61,818 nucleotides of DNA from an uncultured Clostridia bacterium (GCA_947173485.1 CAMWFH010000015.1:1-61818), one strand, 5' to 3'; counted from the stretch's first letter, positions 17,041 through 25,968 are shown. Numbers and translations: made by a program. Notes: a model not told the origin generated them from the sequence alone.

Positions 17041-17078
17041 CGCGCCTCCCCAGAGCGGGGCGCCTGTTGTCTGACCGG

Positions 17079-17387
17079 TCACAGCAGGAGCAGCTCCAGG
17101 GCGAACACCGTCACGCAGCAGAACACCGCCACCTGGAACAGGCTCCGGCCCCGCCAGGCGGCGAAGATGCCCGCCCCCAGGGCCGCCAGCCCCGCCCAGG
17201 GGGTCTGGGTGGAGTCCATGATGGCGGGGAAGGTCATCACGGCCAGGGTCACATAGGGCACATAGTAGAGGAACGAGCGGACCAGGCGGTTTCGGATCTC
17301 CCGGCGGATCAGCGCCAGGGGCGTCACCCGGATCAGGTAGCTGACCAGGCCGGTGACCAGTATGTAGATCCAGATATCATGCTCCAT
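17079..17387 (-). CDS. azlD: AzlD branched-chain amino acid exporter subunit
   Basis: A 102-residue protein with three to four hydrophobic segments and the AzlD-type start (IYILVTGLVSYLIRVTPLAL). AzlD pairs with AzlC to export branched-chain amino acids or analogues such as azaleucine across the cytoplasmic membrane. It overlaps azlC by 11 bp, giving translational coupling, and a terminator follows. Length is standard for AzlD. Confidence 0.9.
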   Translation of the reverse strand: MEHDIWIYILVTGLVSYLIRVTPLALIRREIRNRLVRSFLYYVPYVTLAVMTFPAIMDSTQTPWAGLAALGAGIFAAWRGRSLFQVAVFCCVTVFALELLLL

Positions 17388-18096
17388 CGCCGTCCGCCTC
17401 CTTCACCGGGAACAGCACCGCCGCCGCCAGGGAGATGACCACCGTCAGCAGGATGGTCTTGGTCCCGGCGGAGATGCCCGCCAGGGCCGGCAGGCGGCTG
17501 GCTAAGTAGCTGACCAGGAAGCTGACGGCCACCAGGCCGGCCACGATCCTGCTTTTCCTGGACTCCGGGATGATGGTGGCCAGGAACATCCCATAGAGCC
17601 CCACGCTGAGGGCGCTCACCGCCCGCAGGGGCAGCACGCTGCCCATCACCACGCCCAAACTGGTGCCGGTGGCCCAGCCGGGGATGGCCACCGACATGGC
17701 CCCGAAGGTATACCAGGGCTCCAGATAGCCGGGGAAGGCGATGGAGATGCCGAAGATCTCGTCCGTCACGTCGTAGCCGATCGCCAGGCGGTGGACCAGG
17801 GGCGTATCCGGCCGGAGCTTTTGGCTGAGGGCGCAGGACATCAGCAGGTAGCGGGCGTTGGCCACCAGGGTCATCACCGCCACCTCCCAGTAGCTGGCGC
17901 CGGCCTCGATCAGGGCAAAGGCGGCGTACTCCCCGGCGGAGGCGTTGTTGACCGCGCTGACCAGGAGGGCCTGGAGGGGACTGAAGCCCGCCCGCTTGGC
18001 GGCGATGCCCAGGGTGAAGGCCACCACGAAGTAGCCCAGAGCGATGGGCAGGCCGTCCCGGAGGCCCCGGCGGTAGTAGTCTCGTTTGTTCTGCAA
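17377..18096 (-). CDS. azlC: AzlC branched-chain amino acid exporter subunit
   Basis: The 239-residue membrane protein shows the AzlC pattern: GLRDGLPIALGYFVVAFTLG near the start, NNASAGEYAAF, and DVTDEIFG in the middle, with six or more hydrophobic helices. With AzlD it forms an exporter for branched-chain amino acids. It is the first gene of the pair and has a strong sigma-A promoter at 18121-18148. No Lrp-type regulator is adjacent, although an XRE regulator lies further upstream. Confidence 0.92.
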   Translation of the reverse strand: MQNKRDYYRRGLRDGLPIALGYFVVAFTLGIAAKRAGFSPLQALLVSAVNNASAGEYAAFALIEAGASYWEVAVMTLVANARYLLMSCALSQKLRPDTPLVHRLAIGYDVTDEIFGISIAFPGYLEPWYTFGAMSVAIPGWATGTSLGVVMGSVLPLRAVSALSVGLYGMFLATIIPESRKSRIVAGLVAVSFLVSYLASRLPALAGISAGTKTILLTVVISLAAAVLFPVKEADGDGA

Positions 18097-18120
18097 GGAT
18101 GATCAACTCCATTCCCCGCT

Positions 18121-18148
18121 ATTATACTGCTTTTGCAAGAAGAGTCAA
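18121..18148 (-). promoter_or_regulatory. Sigma-A promoter of azlCD
   Basis: TTGACT (18143-18148) and TATAAT (18121-18126), read on the minus strand, are 16 bases apart and about 25 bases before the azlC start codon. Confidence 0.75.
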
Positions 18149-18272
18149 ATAAAAAGTCCTGTCCGCCGGCGCCGGGCCTTTTGGCCGGGACAGGAAAAGA
18201 ACGGGATAAAAGAAAAAAGGGAGTAAGACCGGCCTTCAGCCGCCATACTAGGGCTGGGAAGGAGGCGTGATC

Positions 18273-18461
18273 ATGAAGAAAGGCAAGTTTTTGCTGGGCA
18301 TGGCGATGGGCGCCATGGCCGGTGCTGGGCTGGAGATGGCGATGCAGTCCAGAAAGGGCCCCGTGAAGGATGCGGTGAGCCGCACGATGGAGACGGTCAG
18401 CTCCGCCATGGAGAATGCCGCCGGCGCGGTGGACCATGCTGCGTCCAGCATCAAGCGGTAG
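18273..18461 (+). CDS. YtxH-like small membrane-associated protein
   Basis: The 62-residue protein has a glycine/alanine-rich hydrophobic helix (GKFLLGMAMGAMAGAG) followed by an amphipathic helix with regular alanines and a basic end, as in YtxH-like stress proteins. ATG 18273 has GGAAGGAGG 7 bases before it. Expected at the membrane; role unknown. A terminator-like stem with six T follows at 18525. Confidence 0.7.
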   Translation: MKKGKFLLGMAMGAMAGAGLEMAMQSRKGPVKDAVSRTMETVSSAMENAAGAVDHAASSIKR

Positions 18462-18524
18462 GCCCGGCTGGGCGGCAGGCGGACGGCCTGCCGCCCTCCG
18501 CGCGCCTATAGGGGGAGCGGCAGA

Positions 18525-18551
18525 CGCCCGGCGCACAAGGCGGGCTTTTTT
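18525..18551 (+). terminator. Intrinsic terminator after the YtxH-like gene
   Basis: GCCCG and CGGGC form a short stem, followed by TTTTTT. A second, stronger stem (CGGCGCCGGGA/TCCCGGCGCCG, 18564-18587, then GTTTTG) lies just beyond and may act as back-up or end the opposing XRE gene. Confidence 0.6.
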
Positions 18552-18626
18552 GACAGCGAACGGCGGCGCCGGGATCTCCCGGCGCCGTTTTGTATGTAGG
18601 CCTGCGTATCGGAACAGAGGGACCGG

Positions 18627-18938
18627 CTATACCGCCTCCGCCAGTTCCTTTGCCTTTTGGAGCGCCCCGTCCTTATAGTGGGCTTCCATGTATCTCCCCA
18701 GAAAGGCTTTGCGCTCCTCCTCATCGAAGCCCAGTGCCATCATGATATCCAGTACCGTTCCGATCTTCGGCAGGTGCTGGTAGCATTCTATCTGCTGGAT
18801 GCAGTTCCGGGTGATCCCGATCTTCTCTGCCAGGGCGTACTGCGATATGCCCATCGCCCTTCTTTTGCCGTAGATCTCTGTTTCCAGCAGCTGGGTCAGG
18901 TTGGGGCTCTGCTTGCAAGTGGTATTTGGTCGTGACAA
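18627..18938 (-). CDS. XRE-type helix-turn-helix regulator
   Basis: A 103-residue DNA-binding protein with the lambda-repressor-like fold (RRAMGISQYALAEKIGITRN, then CIQQIECYQHLPKIGT) and a helical tail. TTG 18938 is chosen because AGGAGG (18947-18952) would overlap the GTG at 18947. It probably regulates itself: the inverted repeat GCCAA-N6-TTGGC lies at 18998-19013. No effector domain is present. Confidence 0.8.
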   Translation of the reverse strand: MSRPNTTCKQSPNLTQLLETEIYGKRRAMGISQYALAEKIGITRNCIQQIECYQHLPKIGTVLDIMMALGFDEEERKAFLGRYMEAHYKDGALQKAKELAEAV

Positions 18939-18997
18939 TCTCGACACCTCCTAATCATCCGATAAGAAGAGGATACCGCGATCGTCGAATTTTATCA

Positions 18998-19013
18998 GCC
19001 AACTATAATTGGC
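18998..19013. promoter_or_regulatory. Inverted repeat, candidate XRE operator
   Basis: GCCAA CTATAA TTGGC is a perfect 5-bp inverted repeat with a TATAAT-like centre, about 60 bp upstream of the XRE regulator. The rest of the 18953-19227 gap shows no gene. Confidence 0.4.
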
Positions 19014-19227
19014 ATTCAGAAAAAATCGAGAGAAGAGATCGCAGGCTGCCCGATTCGGGGCGGTCCACGATCCAACGCTTTCCGGCGCCTTTTTTCATCC
19101 CGGCAAAGACCGGCGGCGGCACACGGATCTTTTGTAGCATTTTCCCGGGGAATATGGTATCCTATAGGAGCGACAGAGCGCTCTGCCCGGTGGCGGCGCG
19201 AAACGGCAGTGGAGAGAGGGAACAAGT

Positions 19228-20847
19228 ATGCTTCGTATATTCTTAGTGGAGGATGAGAGCATCATCCGGGAGACCCTGCGGGATACGGTCCCCTGGGAGC
19301 AGTATGGGTACGTCTTTTCCGGGGAGGCCGGCGACGGGGAGATGGCTCTGCCCCTGATCCGCCAGGCCAAGCCCGACGTGCTCATCACCGATATACGGAT
19401 GCCCTTTATGGACGGGCTGGCCCTCAGCCGGCTGGTCAGCCAGGAGTTCCCGGAGATGAAGATCGTCATCATCTCCGGCCATGACGACTTTGAGTACGCC
19501 CAGCAGGCCATCCAGATCGGCGTGGACCGCTACCTCCTGAAGCCGATCACCAAAAAGGCCCTGCTGGATGTGCTGGAGGAGATCAAGGAGAAGATCGAGG
19601 GGGAGCGGGCCAACCGGGGCTACCTGGCCCAGTTCCACCGGGAGTCCCAGGAGTACGAGCAGTACACCCGGCGGCTGTTCTTCGAGCGGATCGTCTCCGG
19701 CCAGCTCTCCGTCCAGCAGATCTACGAGGCGGCGGGGAAGCTGGACATCGACCTGCGGGCCCAGTGCTATACCATCGCCTTCTTCTCGGTCCTGCCGGAG
19801 CGGCCCGGCGCGGCGGAGGTCTACTCCGAGCCCGCCGCCCGGCTGCGGGACGCCCTCCTGGGCCATTTCCTGAAATACCCGGAGTACGTCCTCCTCCGCT
19901 GGAACCTGACCACCTACGCGGTGCTGCTCAAGGGCGATGCCGCCCGGATGGAGGAGCTGTCCGGCCGCTGCATCGACACGGTCCGGCGGCAGTATGAGAC
20001 CTACGCCCCCGACCAGGACTGGTATGTGGCCGTGGGCCGGCCCACGCCCCGGCTGAGCACCCTCCCCGCCTGCTTCGAGGAGGTCTCCCGCCTGTGGGCC
20101 TACCGCTACATCCTGCCCGGACAGCACGTCCTGCTGCCGGACACAGTCAGTTTCCTTACCGGCACCGGCAGCGACGCCAGCCTGGACCACTTAGACCCTG
20201 GGAAGGTGGACCCGGCCATCCTGGCCGGCGTCATGGAGAACGCCAGCCTCCAGGAGCTGCCCGGCTTTGTGGACGAGTATCTCCGCAGCGTGGAGGAGGC
20301 CCTGTCCTCCAAGCCCTTCTGCCAGTATCTGATGCTGGACCTCCGGTTCACGGCGGCCCGGTTCGCCGCCTCCCAGGGGGTGGACCAGCGGGAGCTGTTC
20401 GCCGGGCTGACGGTGCTGGACATGGTGGGCCGCAGCGTGACGGCGGCGGACCTGCGCTCCTACCTGCTGGAGATCCTGACCCGCGTCCTGGAGCTGCGGG
20501 ACCGGGATGCCAGCAGCCAGTGCAGCACCCTCCTCCAGCAGGCGGCGGCCTACATCGACAGCCATTTCACAGAGGAGGCCCTCTCCCTGAACCAGGTGGC
20601 CCGTGAGGTGAACATCTCCGCCAACTATCTCTCCGCCGTGTTCAGCCAGGAGACCGGCGTGACCTTCACAGAGTATGTCACCGGCAAGCGGATGGAGCTG
20701 GCCAAGGAGCTGCTGCGGACCACCAGCAAGCGCTCCGGGGAGGTGGCGGTGGCTGTGGGCTACCGGGATCCCCACTACTTCAGCTTCCTTTTCAAAAAGA
20801 CCCAGGGCTGCACGCCCCGGGACTACCGGGGAGGGAAGCGCTCATGA
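19228..20847 (+). CDS. Response regulator, YesN type (REC + AraC HTH)
   Basis: The 539-residue protein has a receiver domain at residues 1-125 (phospho-acceptor Asp55 in LITDIRMP, Lys in LLKPITKKA), a long middle region and a C-terminal AraC-type double HTH (about 435-535: EALSLNQVAREVNISANYLS, RSGEVAVAVGYRDPHYFS). It is the partner of the YesM-like kinase whose gene overlaps its stop by 4 bp. Such pairs in Firmicutes control sugar ABC transporters. Its target is most likely the arabinose transporter operon 4 kb away. Start ATG follows GGAGAGAGGG. Confidence 0.93.
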   Translation: MLRIFLVEDESIIRETLRDTVPWEQYGYVFSGEAGDGEMALPLIRQAKPDVLITDIRMPFMDGLALSRLVSQEFPEMKIVIISGHDDFEYAQQAIQIGVDRYLLKPITKKALLDVLEEIKEKIEGERANRGYLAQFHRESQEYEQYTRRLFFERIVSGQLSVQQIYEAAGKLDIDLRAQCYTIAFFSVLPERPGAAEVYSEPAARLRDALLGHFLKYPEYVLLRWNLTTYAVLLKGDAARMEELSGRCIDTVRRQYETYAPDQDWYVAVGRPTPRLSTLPACFEEVSRLWAYRYILPGQHVLLPDTVSFLTGTGSDASLDHLDPGKVDPAILAGVMENASLQELPGFVDEYLRSVEEALSSKPFCQYLMLDLRFTAARFAASQGVDQRELFAGLTVLDMVGRSVTAADLRSYLLEILTRVLELRDRDASSQCSTLLQQAAAYIDSHFTEEALSLNQVAREVNISANYLSAVFSQETGVTFTEYVTGKRMELAKELLRTTSKRSGEVAVAVGYRDPHYFSFLFKKTQGCTPRDYRGGKRS

Positions 20848-22253
20848 GCCGTCCCCGTTCGATCCAGAGCCGTATGCGGCGGCTGGTGGCGATCTTCTGC
20901 GTCTTTCTGGCGGCGGTCCTGGCGGTCACCCTGGCGCTGGTGTTCCTCTACAATAGCCAATATAAGAAGCTCCTCCACAATGTGACCACCGCGTCAGAGT
21001 TCAACCAGGACTTCAAGGAGAACATCGACCTGAAGATGTACTACTATGTCATCGAGAGCCGGTACTCCGAGGGCCTGCCCATCCAGGAGCTGCAGGCGGC
21101 CCAGGCCCTGGCCCGGGATTTGCTGGACACCACCAGCCAGAAGGACAGCCTCCGGGCGATCACCAGCGTGCTGGACCTGTGCGGGAACCTGGAGGAGAAG
21201 ATCTACCAGATCCAGCAGACCCAGAGCTACGACAGCCGGCAGATGCAGCTGGAGAACAATATCTACGTCCTCACCGCCCTGATCCAGGAGTATATGTACA
21301 ACTATCTCTACTGCGAATCGGTCCAGCTGGGCCGGCTCCAGCAGCAGATCGCCCAGCAGATCGGGGCGGAGCTTTTGGTGGTGGTGGGGCTCAGCGTCAC
21401 GCTGGCGTTGCTGATGGTCTGGTACAGCCTCCGGCTGAGCCGGTCCGTGACCCGGCCCATCGTGGAGCTGAGCCGCCGGGCGGAGGATGTCATCGGCGGG
21501 GACCTGACCGTCCGGGAGCCGGTCCAGTCGGAGACGGTGGAGATCCAGATGCTCAGCGAGGGCATGGAGCAGATGATCGACCGGATCAACGCCCAGATCC
21601 AGGAGATCACCCAGAAGCAGGCCAGCCTGCGCCGGACGGAGCTGGCGCTGCTCCAGGCCCAGATCGATCCCCATTTCCTGTACAACACCATGGATACCAT
21701 CATCTGGCTCATCGAGGCAGACCGGCCCCAGGCGGCGGTGGAGATGGTGTCCAACCTGTCCGACTTCTTCCGCCACTGCCTGAGCAAGGGGGAGGACGTG
21801 ATCACCCTGGCCGAGGAGGAGCGCCATGTGCGCAGCTACCTCCAGATCCAGCACGCCAGGTACAAGGACATCCTGGATTACGAGATCCAGATCGACCCCG
21901 CCCTGCAAAACGTCACCCTGCCCAAGCTGACCTTGCAGCCTCTGGTGGAGAACGCCCTCTACCACGGCATCAAGTGCAAACGGGGCAAGGGCCATATCCG
22001 CATCACCAGCAAGACGGAGGACGGGGATATCCTGCTTCAAATCGCCGATGACGGCGCGGGGATGTCCCCGGAGCGCCTGGAGGCGCTCCGGCGGGCGATG
22101 GCCACCGGGGAGCGGGTGGGCTTTGGCCTGGTGACGGTCCACGAGCGGCTGCGGCTGCTGTTCGGCAGCCCCTACGGCCTGACCCTGGCCAGCCAGGAGG
22201 GGGCGGGGACGACGGTGACTGCCAGGATCCCGGCCGGAGAGGAGACGACATGA
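20844..22253 (+). CDS. Sensor histidine kinase, YesM type
   Basis: A 469-residue membrane kinase: helix 1 at about residues 12-34, an extracytoplasmic helical sensor of about 140 residues, helix 2 at about 172-194, a HAMP domain, the His_kinase motif with phospho-acceptor His277 (DPHFLYNTMDT), and an HATPase domain with LVENALYHG and DDGAGM. It overlaps the regulator gene before it and the binding lipoprotein gene after it (ATGAG overlaps). The sensor region probably reads sugar through the co-encoded lipoprotein. Confidence 0.93.
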   Translation: MSRPRSIQSRMRRLVAIFCVFLAAVLAVTLALVFLYNSQYKKLLHNVTTASEFNQDFKENIDLKMYYYVIESRYSEGLPIQELQAAQALARDLLDTTSQKDSLRAITSVLDLCGNLEEKIYQIQQTQSYDSRQMQLENNIYVLTALIQEYMYNYLYCESVQLGRLQQQIAQQIGAELLVVVGLSVTLALLMVWYSLRLSRSVTRPIVELSRRAEDVIGGDLTVREPVQSETVEIQMLSEGMEQMIDRINAQIQEITQKQASLRRTELALLQAQIDPHFLYNTMDTIIWLIEADRPQAAVEMVSNLSDFFRHCLSKGEDVITLAEEERHVRSYLQIQHARYKDILDYEIQIDPALQNVTLPKLTLQPLVENALYHGIKCKRGKGHIRITSKTEDGDILLQIADDGAGMSPERLEALRRAMATGERVGFGLVTVHERLRLLFGSPYGLTLASQEGAGTTVTARIPAGEETT

Positions 22254-23227
22254 GACGGTATATCGCTATCCTATTGGCCCTGCTGGTCTTGGCCGGCTGC
22301 GGGACCAAAACAGAGCCGCCCCCGGAGACGGACCTGATCGTGATCGGGATGTGTCAGGTGGGGGCGGAGTCCGACTGGCGGGTGGCCAACTCCGAGTCCA
22401 TGAAGACGGTGTTCACCGAGGAGAACGGCTACCGGCTCCTCTTTGACGATGCCCGGCAGAAGCAGGAGAACCAGATCTCCGCCGTCCGCAAGTTCATCCA
22501 GCAGCAGGTGGACTACATCGTTCTGATGCCCATCAGCGAGACCGGCTGGGACTCGGTCCTCCAGGAGGCCAAAGGGGCGGGCATCCCGGTCATCCTGGTG
22601 GACCGGATGGCGGACGTGGAGGACGAGAGCCTCTACGCCGCCCATGTGGGCTCCAACTTCCTGGAGGAGGGGCGGCGGGCCGCTGCCTGGATGGAGGAGA
22701 CCTTCCGGGAAAAGGCGGGCCCGGTCCGCATCATCCATATCCACGGCACCCTGGGCTCCACCGCCCAGCTGGGCCGGACGACGGCCCTGGAGGAGGCCGT
22801 GGCCGCCCATGAGGACTGGGAGCTGCTGGCCCAGCTGGACGGGGACTTCACCCAGGCCAAGACCTACGAGGTCATGACGGACCACCTCTCTGCCCTTTCG
22901 GAGGGGGAGACGATCGATGTGGTCTACTGCGAGAACGACAACATCGCCTTCGGCGCTATCCAGGCCCTGGAGGAGCGGGGCTACACCTGCGGCCCCGGCG
23001 GGGTGGAGATCATTACCTTCGATGCCACCCGGGGGGCCCTGGCGGAGTGTTTGGAGGGACGGATCTCCCTGGCGGTGGAGTGCGACCCGCTGCTGGGGCC
23101 CCTGGTGGAGGAGGTCATACAGGCCATGGAGGCGGGACAGGTCCCGGCCAAGCACCAGTACCCGGAGGAGCAGCTCTTCACCGCGGCGGACCTGTCCGAG
23201 GCGCTGCTGGCGGAGCGGGCCTATTAA
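22250..23227 (+). CDS. Sugar-binding lipoprotein coupled to the two-component system
   Basis: A 325-residue substrate-binding protein (Peripla_BP_4/LacI-like fold) with a lipobox (VLAGC, Cys17). It is translationally coupled to the kinase gene and paralogous to the transporter binding protein at 24891: both share ENGY..., VDxxLLxP..TGWDxVL, IHIxGxxGSxAQLGRTxAL. It has no transporter of its own in this operon, so it most likely presents sugar to the kinase, as in LytS/YesM-associated three-component systems. It has a clear terminator after it. Confidence 0.88.
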   Translation: MRRYIAILLALLVLAGCGTKTEPPPETDLIVIGMCQVGAESDWRVANSESMKTVFTEENGYRLLFDDARQKQENQISAVRKFIQQQVDYIVLMPISETGWDSVLQEAKGAGIPVILVDRMADVEDESLYAAHVGSNFLEEGRRAAAWMEETFREKAGPVRIIHIHGTLGSTAQLGRTTALEEAVAAHEDWELLAQLDGDFTQAKTYEVMTDHLSALSEGETIDVVYCENDNIAFGAIQALEERGYTCGPGGVEIITFDATRGALAECLEGRISLAVECDPLLGPLVEEVIQAMEAGQVPAKHQYPEEQLFTAADLSEALLAERAY

Positions 23228-23236
23228 GAGTCAGAG

Positions 23237-23266
23237 AAGGCCGGGACATCGGGTCCCGGCCTTTAG
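23237..23266. terminator. Bidirectional terminator between sensor operon and araR
   Basis: AAGGCCGGGAC and GTCCCGGCCTT form an 11-bp stem with a short loop and TTTA after it; it separates the convergent sensor operon and araR. Confidence 0.8.
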
Positions 23267-23282
23267 CTGTCTATAGGATCGA

Positions 23283-24350
23283 TCATCCGCTGCTCCGCAG
23301 CACCAGGTCCCAGGGCAGGAACTTGGAGGGAGGCGTCTCGCCGTTCAGCAGGGCGATCATATGCTCCGCGGCCACCCGGCCCATCCGGCTGCGGTGGCGC
23401 AGGGAGGTGATGGGGACGCTGCTCAGTTGGCAGAGGTAGCTGTTGTCGAAGCTGACCACTGCCATATCCTCCGGCACCCGGCGGCCGGCGGAGAGAAGGG
23501 CCTGGATCAGGTGGTAGGCGATCTCGTCGTTGTAGCAGACGATGGCCGTGACGCCCTCCAGCCGGTCCCCCAAAAGCACGTTCAGCAGGCCCGGGTCCCC
23601 CTCCTCCAGCAGGCGGCGGCGGGCCTCGGTGTCGTACCAGACGAAGCGGCGGTCCTGGATGGGGAGCTCCGCGTCCCGGAGGGCGGCCATGACGCCCCGG
23701 TAGCGCTGGAGCCCCTGGATATCGTCGCTCTTGAAGATGCCGGCGATCTCCCGGTGGCCCTGGCCGGCCAGATACTGCCCCAGCTGGTACCCGCCGCCGT
23801 AGTTGTCGTCGGCCACGCAGGGGATATCCGCCAGCTCGCTGTAGATGCCGTGGAGAAAGACGATGGGCACGCCGGTCTGCCGCAGGCGCTCGTAGAGGTC
23901 CAGATTGGGCGTGGGGAGGGCGGTCTTGGCCCCCTCCACCAGCAGGCCGCAGACCGGCTCCTCCAGCAGCTGGAGCAGGAGGGCGCGCTCCCTGGACACC
24001 CAGTTCTCCGAGGAGTAGACGGCGGCGGAGTAGCCGTAGCGGGAGAACACCTTGGAGGCGTCGTGGAGGATGGCGGGGAAGATGTAGTCGTCGATGAAGG
24101 AGGTGACCACCGCGATCTGGCGGCTGGGGGCGTTGGGGACCAAGCCGGTGGCGTAGGACCCGCTGCCCTGCCGGCGCGAGATCAGCCCCTCCTTCTCCAA
24201 AAGGAGCAGGGCGTGCCGGACCGTCTGCCGGCTCAGCCGGTACCGCCGGGTCAGCTCCAGCTCCGTGGGCAGCTTGTAGCCCTGCCGGCCGCTGTTGCGG
24301 ACCAGCTCCGCCCGCAGCTGCTCCGCTAAGAGCTGGTACTTTGCCGCCAT
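23283..24350 (-). CDS. araR: AraR-like arabinose repressor (GntR HTH + LacI-type effector domain)
   Basis: The 355-residue protein joins an N-terminal GntR winged helix (about 1-70: KLPTELELTRRYRLSRQTVRHALLLLEKEG trimmed here to its key helix RLSRQTVRHALLLL) to a LacI/ribose-binding-type effector domain. This fusion is the AraR architecture of Firmicutes, which represses ara genes until L-arabinose binds. Start 24350 has GGAGGGAGG in front; the longer frame upstream lacks support. It is divergent from the transporter-araAD operon and shares a 540-bp regulatory region with it. The effector is inferred from context. Confidence 0.85.
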   Translation of the reverse strand: MAAKYQLLAEQLRAELVRNSGRQGYKLPTELELTRRYRLSRQTVRHALLLLEKEGLISRRQGSGSYATGLVPNAPSRQIAVVTSFIDDYIFPAILHDASKVFSRYGYSAAVYSSENWVSRERALLLQLLEEPVCGLLVEGAKTALPTPNLDLYERLRQTGVPIVFLHGIYSELADIPCVADDNYGGGYQLGQYLAGQGHREIAGIFKSDDIQGLQRYRGVMAALRDAELPIQDRRFVWYDTEARRRLLEEGDPGLLNVLLGDRLEGVTAIVCYNDEIAYHLIQALLSAGRRVPEDMAVVSFDNSYLCQLSSVPITSLRHRSRMGRVAAEHMIALLNGETPPSKFLPWDLVLRSSG

Positions 24351-24490
24351 CCCGCTCCCTCCCTCCGATCGGACCGCGGCGGTCCCCCTGCCGCATGACT
24401 TGCCCCCATTATACCAGCAGGGCCCTGAAAATTGCCTAAAATATTGGTGGAGTTTTTTGGGGATTTTGGAAGTATCACCAGAAGAAAACA

Positions 24491-24544
24491 AAAATCTCGC
24501 CTGCCGGGGCCGGAGCGCATCCAGCCTGGCAGGCGAAATTTTTG
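24491..24544. terminator. Terminator-like stem-loop in the araR upstream region
   Basis: Arms 24491-24506 and 24529-24544 are complementary over 16 positions with one mismatch (CGCCTGCC / GGCAGGCG core, A-run before, T-run after), with a 22-base loop. It lies where no upstream gene needs ending, so it may be an insulator or an attenuator. Confidence 0.5.
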
Positions 24545-24734
24545 CCCTTTTGCTAAAAAGAAATCAACTGCTCCCCCAGATCTGGGCGATCTGCCGGGAA
24601 AAAAGACAGGCCCCTCTTTTGGCGGGACCGGAAAAGATCCAACCGATCCGGCGGTCCGGTCGTAAGATTTTCAACTTTCCTATGGGACCCTTTGCCGGAG
24701 GACATTGGATTTGTCCTATTTCAGAATAGAATAC

Positions 24735-24745
24735 ACAAAATTTGT
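24735..24745. promoter_or_regulatory. Palindrome, candidate operator
   Basis: ACAAAATTTGT is a perfect 11-bp palindrome upstream of the transport promoter and resembles the ATTTGT/ACAAAT halves of AraR boxes. Binding is not shown. Confidence 0.4.
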
Positions 24746-24787
24746 ACTATTTATCCATACGAAAATAGCAGATATGCCAAAAACATA

Positions 24788-24816
24788 TTGACTTTAGGAC
24801 AAAAATCGTTTTTAAT
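24788..24816 (+). promoter_or_regulatory. Sigma-A promoter of the transport-ara operon
   Basis: TTGACT (24788-24793) and TTTAAT (24811-24816) are exactly 17 bases apart. A GC-rich leader of about 70 bases leads to the lipoprotein start. TAGGACAA lies inside the spacer, so a bound repressor would block RNA polymerase. Confidence 0.75.
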
Positions 24817-24890
24817 GCAGCCATGGAGCGGCGGAGGGCCTGGCCCTCTGGCGGCGCTCTAAAACATGTTTTGAAAGTGAGGAACCGATC

Positions 24891-25928
24891 ATGAAGAAAG
24901 TCCTTTGCCTCCTGCTGGCGCTATCCATGGTCCTGGCCTTGGTGGCCTGCGGCAACGACAACAAGCAGAACGACTACACCAAGCAGCCCGATAACTCCCA
25001 GCAGACCCCCGGTGATACCCAGCAGCCTGACAACAACAAGCCCGCCGAGCTGATCACCGTGGGCGTCATCAACAACGACCCCAACGAGTCCGGTTACCGC
25101 ACCGCCAACGACGCGGCCATGCGCGCCATGTTCACCGAGGAGAACGGCTATAAGGCCACCTTCTACAACAACAACGACGCCGCCCAGCAGATCGCTGAGG
25201 CCCAGCAGATGGTCCAGAACGAGGTGGACTTCCTCCTCCTCTCCCCCGCTTCCACCACCGGTTGGGACACCGTGCTGAAGGACGCCCAGGCGGCCGGCAC
25301 CCAGGTCATCCTCTTCGACCGTATGCTGGAGGCCGATGAGAGCATGTATGTGGCCGCCGTGGTCTCCGACATGCCCGCTGAGGGCAAGACCGCCGTTGAT
25401 TGGCTGGCCGCCCAGGGCCTGAGCGAGTACAACATCATCCACATCCAGGGCCACATGGGCTCCGACGCCCAGCTGGGCCGCACCGGCGCTCTGGACGAGA
25501 AGGTGGCCGCCGAGGCCAGCTGGAACTACGTCACCCAGCAGACCGCTGACTGGGACGAGGCCACTGCCCGCACCATCGTCCAGTCCGTCATCGACTCCGG
25601 CAAGCCCTTCAATGTGATCTACGCCGAGAACAACGGTATGGCCCGGGGCGCCGTGGCCGCTTTGGATGCCGCCGGCATCACCCACGGCAAGGACGGCGAC
25701 GTGATCGTCATGGGCTTCGACAGCGACAAGTGGGCCTTTGAGGCCGTGCTGGAGGGCAGCTGGAACTACATGGGCCTGTGCAACCCCCTCCAGGCCGAGA
25801 CCGTCGATCAGATCATCAAGGACCTGGTGGCCGGCAACGCCCCCGCCCAGAAGATCATCTACACCCCCGAGCAGGGCTTCGACTGCAACACCCTCACCCA
25901 GGCCGACGTGGATACCTACGGCACCTGA
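24891..25928 (+). CDS. Sugar ABC transporter substrate-binding lipoprotein
   Basis: The 345-residue protein has a lipoprotein signal (lipobox LVAC, Cys20), a low-complexity Gln/Asn/Pro linker (about 22-55) and a periplasmic-binding fold of the ribose/galactofuranose type (YtfQ-like). It would deliver L-arabinose or arabinofuranose to the permeases. It is the first gene of the operon. A strong GC hairpin follows, the usual way to keep binding protein in excess over the membrane parts. Gene order matches ytfQRT-yjfF and the Shewanella araUVWZ set. Confidence 0.9.
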   Translation: MKKVLCLLLALSMVLALVACGNDNKQNDYTKQPDNSQQTPGDTQQPDNNKPAELITVGVINNDPNESGYRTANDAAMRAMFTEENGYKATFYNNNDAAQQIAEAQQMVQNEVDFLLLSPASTTGWDTVLKDAQAAGTQVILFDRMLEADESMYVAAVVSDMPAEGKTAVDWLAAQGLSEYNIIHIQGHMGSDAQLGRTGALDEKVAAEASWNYVTQQTADWDEATARTIVQSVIDSGKPFNVIYAENNGMARGAVAALDAAGITHGKDGDVIVMGFDSDKWAFEAVLEGSWNYMGLCNPLQAETVDQIIKDLVAGNAPAQKIIYTPEQGFDCNTLTQADVDTYGT

Positions 25929-25968
25929 TCGGAGAGCGGCGTACATCCCCTATATCCTATGACCGAGC

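Larger units (their letters stand above)
24351..24890. other. Regulatory region between araR and the transport operon
   Basis: No gene is seen in these 540 bases. It holds the araR promoter (minus-strand TATAAT at 24408-24413), a terminator-like stem at 24491-24544, AT-rich DNA from about 24660 and the promoter of the transport operon at 24788-24816. TTGTCCTA at 24711 and TAGGACAA at 24795 are inverted copies. They and the palindrome at 24735 are candidate AraR or response-regulator sites. Confidence 0.7.
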
